The translations under genes were made by a program, and so were the position numbers. Positions 12,396-16,360 of a DNA stretch of 16,360 bases are shown in pieces. Source of the DNA: Paracoccaceae bacterium (lineage in GTDB: Bacteria; Pseudomonadota; Alphaproteobacteria; Rhodobacterales; Rhodobacteraceae); contig SLKW01000350.1 in assembly GCA_007134405.1 (NCBI GenBank), positions 1 to 16,360 on the forward strand, given 5' to 3'. The notes under the pieces are model-generated. The model worked only from the letters and a program-made list of their open reading frames with translations. It searched no databases and was not told the origin of the DNA. Positions within the stretch are counted from its first letter, which is position 1; each line of letters begins with the position of its first letter.

Positions 12396-13123
12396 GACGC
12401 AGCCCGCCGCGCGATCCGGCCACCGGCCACATGGATGCCGCACTCTGTCTTTTCCCGGCCGCGCCATCGCCCGGCGCGCGGGTCCTCGCCCGGCTCCGCC
12501 GGCCCGGTGCAGGGCGCGCAGCCGATCGACGGGAAGCCGCGCGCGACCAGCGGATGGCGCGGCAACGCGTGGCGTTCCAGATAGTCGTCGATCTGGCGTG
12601 CCTCCCATCCGGCCAGGGGATTGGTCTTGGTCCTTCCCGAACTGTCGCGTTCAAAGAGCGGCAGCGCCGCTCGTGCCCCGCCCTGAAATCGTTTGCGCCC
12701 GGTGATCCAGCCATCGAAGCCCCGCAGCGCCTCGGCAAGCGGCCGGGTCTTGCGCAGATCGCAACAGGCGTCCGGGCGGGCACGGTGCAGCAGCGCGTCG
12801 GCATCCTCAGCGAATAGAGCGCGCCTTTCTGGGTGGATGATGCGAATATCCGTGAGGCCCAGAACACCCGCAAGCTCGCGCTGATAGGCAAGCGTTTCGG
12901 GGAACAGCATGAGCGTGTCGATGAACACAACCGGCGTCGCGCGGTCCATCTGCGCCACCATGTGCAGCAGCACCGCCGACTCGGAACCGAAGCTCGAGAC
13001 AATCGCGACGCGCCCGAACGCGCCCGACAACGCCTGCGCGAGCACGGCCTCCGCCGAACGGGCAGCGAAACGAATGTTGAGCACGGCCAGGTCGGGTAGG
13101 GCCTGGATCACATCACGCGGCAT
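12392..13123 (-). CDS. cysH: Assimilatory adenylylsulfate (APS) reductase, Fe-S type
   Basis: Reduces activated sulfate to sulfite, using thioredoxin or glutathione as thiol donor. The 243 residues contain the PP-loop-type nucleotide site SSFGSES (43-49), TGRKRFQ (141-147) and the C-terminal catalytic ECGIH with Cys228. Cys120-Cys121 and Cys202-x2-Cys205 form the CC...CxxC set that binds a 4Fe-4S cluster in APS reductases and is absent from E. coli-type PAPS reductase. APS is therefore the likely substrate, although automatic annotation usually says phosphoadenylylsulfate reductase. The frame is open to 13189, but the ATG at 13123 is preferred: AGGAGAAGG lies just upstream and the protein then begins at MPRDVIQALPDL. 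It overlaps the sulfite reductase gene by 11 bases and the DUF934 gene by four. Confidence 0.93.
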   Translation of the reverse strand: MPRDVIQALPDLAVLNIRFAARSAEAVLAQALSGAFGRVAIVSSFGSESAVLLHMVAQMDRATPVVFIDTLMLFPETLAYQRELAGVLGLTDIRIIHPERRALFAEDADALLHRARPDACCDLRKTRPLAEALRGFDGWITGRKRFQGGARAALPLFERDSSGRTKTNPLAGWEARQIDDYLERHALPRHPLVARGFPSIGCAPCTGPAEPGEDPRAGRWRGREKTECGIHVAGGRIARRAAS

Positions 13124-14780
13124 CGGCCTTCTCCTCATGGTAGAGCGCAGCCTTGAAGGGGGCGGCACCGAGGCGGCGGTAGGCGGCAAGGAAGCTCTCT
13201 TCGCGGGACTGGCGCAGGTCTAGGTAGGAACGTAGGATGCGCTCGATGGCGGGAATGATCTTCTCTGCCGAGAAGCCCGGCCCGGTGCGTTCGCCCAGGG
13301 TGGCGTCCTCGCTCCCGTCGCCGCCGAGCGTGATCTGGTAGGTCTCTACCCCGGCGCGGTCGAGGCCAAGAATGCCGATATGGCCCACATGGTGATGCCC
13401 GCAGGCATTGATGCAACCCGAGATCTTGATCTTCAGGGGACCGATGTCGTGCTCCAGCTTCAAGCGTTCGAAATGCAGCGCGATGTCCTGTGCGATGGGG
13501 ATCGACCGTGCCGTCGCCAGCGCGCAGTAATCCATGCCCGGGCAGGCGATGATGTCGGAGACCAGCCCGACATTGGCGGTCGCCAGCCCGTACCGGCGCA
13601 AGGTGGCGTGTAGTGCAGGCAGGTCCGCGCGCGCGACATGCGGCAGAATCACGTTCTGCTCATGGCTGATGCGGATCTCGCCGTAGCCATAGGTTTCGGC
13701 AAGATCGGCGATGGCGCGCATCTGCTCGGATGTTGCATCCCCCGGCGTCTCTCCATGCGCCTTGAGGCTGATCGTGACGATCGCGTGGGACGGGTCGCGA
13801 TGCGGGTGCAAGTTGGTGTCGGCCCAGGCGCGGAAGATGGGGTCGGCAGCGCGGGCGGTGTCCAAAGGCGCGGGGTCGGCCGCGCGCAGGGCCGGGGGTG
13901 CGAACTGCGCGGCGATGTGGGCGAAGTGGGCGGCCATGGCGTCGGCGTCGAACTCGGCGCGCGTCTCGGCAAAGCGCGCCTCGACCAGCTCGCGCACGCG
14001 GTCGATCCCGTTCTCGTGCACGGTGATCTTGATGCGCGCCTTGAACTTGTTGTCGCGCCGGCCGAGGAGGTTGTAGGTGGCGACGATGGCCTCCAGGTAG
14101 GGAAGCAAGTCCCCCGTGGGCAGGAAGTCGCGAATCACCTTGCCGATCATCGGCGTCCGGCCCAAACCGCCGCCGACGATCAACTCGAACCCCGTTTCGC
14201 CGTCGCGCCGCACCATGCGCAAACCGATGTCATGGGCGCGCGTCACCGCCCGGTCGTTGGGCGCGCCGGTGACCGCGATCTTGAACTTGCGCGGCAGGAA
14301 CTGGAATTCCGGGTGATCGGTGGACCATTGCCGGATGAGTTCGGCCCAGGGGCGCGGGTCGGCGATCTCGTCGGCCGCGGCCCCGGCGAAATGGTCGGCG
14401 GTGACGTTTCGGATCGTGTTGCCCGAGGTCTGGATCGCGTGCAGTCCAACTTCGGCCAGCGCATCCAGCATGTCGGGCACGTCCACCAGTTGCGGCCAGT
14501 TGAACTGGATGTTCTGCCGCGTGGTGAAATGCCCGTAGCCCCGGTCCCAACGTTCGCCCACATCGGCAAGCTTGTGCATCTGGACAGGGTTGAGCGTCCC
14601 GTAGGGGATGGCGACTCGCAGCATATAGGCGTGCAGTTGCAGATAGAGGCCGTTCATCAGCCGCAACGGGCGAAACTCCTCTTCGGTCAGCGCGCCGGAC
14701 AGGCGGCGCTCCACTTGGGCGCGGAACTGGCGGTTGCGCTCGGCCAGGAAGTCGCGGTCGAAATCGTCGTAGACATACAT
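13113..14780 (-). CDS. cysI: Siroheme/4Fe-4S sulfite (nitrite) reductase
   Basis: Cytoplasmic hemoprotein carrying out the six-electron reduction of sulfite to sulfide (or nitrite to ammonia in related enzymes). It has 555 residues, normal for the single-chain nitrite/sulfite reductase family. Two ferredoxin-like half-domains are seen: an early TTRQNIQFNW (87-96) and a later counterpart SHEQNVILPHV (372-382). The four cluster ligands are Cys413 and Cys419 (CPGMDYC) and Cys456 and Cys460 (SGCINACGHHHVGHIG). Context, with cysG making its siroheme and cysH making sulfite, favours sulfite as substrate. No flavoprotein CysJ is nearby, so the electron donor is probably ferredoxin or another reductase encoded elsewhere (inference). 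The ATG at 14780 lies 15 bp after the DUF2849 stop and has only a weak ribosome binding site. Confidence 0.93.
   Translation of the reverse strand: MYVYDDFDRDFLAERNRQFRAQVERRLSGALTEEEFRPLRLMNGLYLQLHAYMLRVAIPYGTLNPVQMHKLADVGERWDRGYGHFTTRQNIQFNWPQLVDVPDMLDALAEVGLHAIQTSGNTIRNVTADHFAGAAADEIADPRPWAELIRQWSTDHPEFQFLPRKFKIAVTGAPNDRAVTRAHDIGLRMVRRDGETGFELIVGGGLGRTPMIGKVIRDFLPTGDLLPYLEAIVATYNLLGRRDNKFKARIKITVHENGIDRVRELVEARFAETRAEFDADAMAAHFAHIAAQFAPPALRAADPAPLDTARAADPIFRAWADTNLHPHRDPSHAIVTISLKAHGETPGDATSEQMRAIADLAETYGYGEIRISHEQNVILPHVARADLPALHATLRRYGLATANVGLVSDIIACPGMDYCALATARSIPIAQDIALHFERLKLEHDIGPLKIKISGCINACGHHHVGHIGILGLDRAGVETYQITLGGDGSEDATLGERTGPGFSAEKIIPAIERILRSYLDLRQSREESFLAAYRRLGAAPFKAALYHEEKADAA
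13127..13135 (-). promoter_or_regulatory. Ribosome binding site deciding the cysH start
   Basis: On the minus strand AGGAGAAGG occupies 13135-13127, just before the ATG at 13123. It lies inside the 3' end of the sulfite reductase gene. It selects this ATG over the in-frame ATGs at 13138 and 13189, which have no comparable site. Confidence 0.7.
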
Positions 14781-14795
14781 GGCGGGATCCGGTTC

Positions 14796-15092
14796 TCAGG
14801 CTTGGGTGACGCCGCGGGCGCGGGCCGAGGGGCCGGCGCGGCGGAAGGCTTCGCGGAAGTGTACGGGTTCGGGGCCCGCCGGGGTCGGACGCATCGAGGC
14901 GAGATAAGCCCCCACGACAACGTCGGTCTGCGCGGCGGCCCGGGCGAGCGCGGCCTCGGCTGCGGGCCGGCCGGCGAAGCACTGCGCGCCGGCCAGATCG
15001 CGGCTCCAGCCGCCCTCGGGCGTGAGCCAGACGACATGGCCCTCGCGCAGAAGGTTGGCGGTGATCACCTGCACAAGCGTTTCGCTGGACAT
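14796..15092 (-). CDS. DUF2849 family protein, sulfur-operon associated
   Basis: A 98-residue soluble protein of the DUF2849 family, commonly placed between cysG and the nitrite/sulfite reductase gene in alphaproteobacteria. Its function is not established. Visible conserved-looking stretches are VITANLLREGHVVWLTPEGGW near the N-terminus and VVVGAYLASM in the middle. A single cysteine (AQCFAG) is present, too little for a metal cluster alone. The ATG starts one base after the cysG stop, with GAGGAA about ten bases upstream, so the two genes are very likely co-translated. A helper role for the sulfite reductase is inferred only from linkage. Confidence 0.85.
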   Translation of the reverse strand: MSSETLVQVITANLLREGHVVWLTPEGGWSRDLAGAQCFAGRPAAEAALARAAAQTDVVVGAYLASMRPTPAGPEPVHFREAFRRAGPSARARGVTQA

Positions 15093-15093
15093 G

Positions 15094-16360
15094 TCAGGCC
15101 AGTTCCTCGATCAGAGCGGGCAGGGCGGCGGCGGCGCTCCGGGGCGCGAGGCCCATCAACATCAGGACTGGACCCCTAGGGTCTGCGCCGGCCATGTCCG
15201 CGGGCAGCCGGTCCAGCCGCGTCGCGACGATCCTCTGGCCGGGGAGCGAGGCGTTCTCCACCAGCGTGACCGGCGTGGCCGGATCGGCACCACGCATCAA
15301 GAGCCGCCCTTGCAGGAAGCGCGCGGCGCGCTTGCCCATGTAGATCGCGGCCACGGCCCCGGGACGGGCCAGCGCGCTCCAATCCTGCTCGGCATAGCCC
15401 TTGAGGTCATGGGCCGTCATCAGCCGCAGGTCGGAATTACGCGTTCGCGCGGTCAGGCTCGCGCCAATCGCGGCGGCGGCGGCCGAGGCAGCGGTGACCC
15501 CTGGCGTCACCGCCCAGTCGATGCCGGCGGTGTCGAGCGCGGCGATCTCCTCGTCCAGCCGACCAAAGATCGACGCATCGCCGCCCTTCAGCCGGACGAC
15601 ATGCGCGCCCCGCCGGGCGTGCGCGACCATCAGCGCGTTGATCTCGGCCTGCGGGGTCGACGGACCGAACCCCTCCTTGCCGACCGCCAGGAAGATGGCC
15701 TCGCGGCGGGCGAGATCCAGGATCGCGGGCGCCACCAGCCGGTCATGGATCACCACGTCGGCCCGGTCCAGAAGCCGCCGCGCGCGCAGGGTCAGAAGCT
15801 CCGGGTCGCCCGGCCCGGCGCTGACCAGATCGACACGGCCGGTGCCGGGCTCCGCGACCAGATGGCGAGCCAGAAGAGCCGCCAGCGCCGGGCGCAAAGC
15901 GGCCTCGCCCTCGCGCTTCAGGGCGGCGGGACCAGCGTCGAAATGAAACTCAGTCCAGAAGTCCCGCCGCGCCCGTCCCGCCGGAAGGGCCTCGGCCTCG
16001 GCGCGGAAATCCTTCGCGGCGCGGGCCAGCACGCCCAGTTGCTGCGGCAAACGCTCTTCCATCTCGGCCTTGATGGCGCGGGCAAGGACCGGCGCCGCGC
16101 CCTCGGTCCCGATGGCGACGGTCACCGGGTCGCGGTCGACCAACGCGGGGGTAATGAAATCGCTCGCCTCCAGATCGTCGACCACATTGACCAGCACGCC
16201 AGCCGCGCGCGCCATCGCCGCGAGGCGCGCATCGGCGTCCGCCGCGCCATGCGCCGCATAGACCAACGCCGCGCCCACGAGGTCAACCGCAGACGGCGGG
16301 CGGCGATGCAGCGCGACACCATGCTGGTCGGCAAGTGCCGCCAGGGCCGGTGCGGGCGTC
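15094..16360 (-). CDS. cysG: Siroheme synthase (multifunctional CysG), 5'-truncated by window edge
   Basis: Makes siroheme from uroporphyrinogen III by two SAM-dependent methylations, NAD-linked oxidation to sirohydrochlorin, and iron insertion. The frame is open to the window end, giving 421 residues. About 45 N-terminal residues, including the NAD-binding glycine motif, are outside. The GTG at 16278 is internal. The dehydrogenase/ferrochelatase part keeps NVVD, whose Asp aligns with E. coli Asp104, and PVLAR. The position aligned with E. coli Ser128 is Thr (GTEGAAPVLAR). The methyltransferase part begins at VDLVSAGPGDPELLTL and keeps residues aligned with E. coli Asp248 (HDRLV), Lys270 (VGK) and Met382 (IYMG). 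GGDASIFGR and TPGVTAAS are also family-typical. It is the first visible gene of the sulfur operon and supplies the cofactor of the reductase two genes downstream. Confidence 0.95.
   Translation of the reverse strand, partial: TPAPALAALADQHGVALHRRPPSAVDLVGAALVYAAHGAADADARLAAMARAAGVLVNVVDDLEASDFITPALVDRDPVTVAIGTEGAAPVLARAIKAEMEERLPQQLGVLARAAKDFRAEAEALPAGRARRDFWTEFHFDAGPAALKREGEAALRPALAALLARHLVAEPGTGRVDLVSAGPGDPELLTLRARRLLDRADVVIHDRLVAPAILDLARREAIFLAVGKEGFGPSTPQAEINALMVAHARRGAHVVRLKGGDASIFGRLDEEIAALDTAGIDWAVTPGVTAASAAAAAIGASLTARTRNSDLRLMTAHDLKGYAEQDWSALARPGAVAAIYMGKRAARFLQGRLLMRGADPATPVTLVENASLPGQRIVATRLDRLPADMAGADPRGPVLMLMGLAPRSAAAALPALIEELA

Noticed and set aside
12395..12608. N-terminal extension of the DUF934 frame
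   Set aside because: Overlaps cysH antiphase; the ATGA junction at 12392-12395 gives the natural start.
13124..13189. Longer cysH start
   Set aside because: The extra 22 residues are Pro/Arg-rich shadow of the reductase gene, and the strong ribosome binding site points to 13123.
13638..15179. 513-codon open frame on the plus strand opposite the sulfite reductase
   Set aside because: Shadow of the sulfite reductase and DUF2849 genes; repetitive Gly/Arg/Val/Asp composition and no ribosome binding site logic.

Overview
This window is a GC-rich chromosomal segment, with strong G/C preference at third codon positions. It most resembles an alphaproteobacterium of the Rhodobacterales/Rhodobacteraceae. 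The main support is the sulfur-assimilation cluster cysG - DUF2849 - nitrite/sulfite reductase - cysH - DUF934, a layout typical of that group. The assignment comes from family knowledge; no search was run.

Left part (1-4354, + strand). The window opens inside L-threonine 3-dehydrogenase (tdh), whose first ~36 residues lie outside. Next comes a Na+/phosphate cotransporter-family protein with a PhoU-like tail (1043-2701). A ~490-bp gene-free stretch follows. It holds two C-rich, G-poor blocks flanking seven tandem 11-bp units (2878-2954, core TGTCATACG) that look like an extended pho box (PhoB-type direct repeats). After this is a membrane-anchored, apparently periplasmic long coiled-coil protein of unknown function (3191-4354).

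Middle part (4599-11775, + strand). This is a compact five-gene Dpp/Opp-type ABC importer operon: binding protein, two permeases and two ATPases, in most places overlapping or a few bases apart, ending in a small two-helix membrane protein with a strong ribosome binding site. The importer is unusual. The 839-residue binding protein carries the family motifs in circularly permuted order and has an extra C-terminal beta-rich domain. The second permease carries a ~150-residue non-membrane domain between its first helix and its core.

Right part (11837-16360, - strand). This is an assimilatory sulfate-reduction operon read right to left. CysG (partial) makes siroheme, DUF2849 follows, then the siroheme/4Fe-4S sulfite (nitrite) reductase, then a CysH of the Fe-S-containing APS-reductase type, then DUF934. 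A tRNA-Val(UAC) with encoded CCA lies 75 bp downstream on the same strand. The ABC operon and the sulfur operon/tRNA converge around 11776-11836.

The observations most worth following are the apparent circular permutation of the binding protein, the 11-bp pho-box-like array, and the matching extra domains in the importer.
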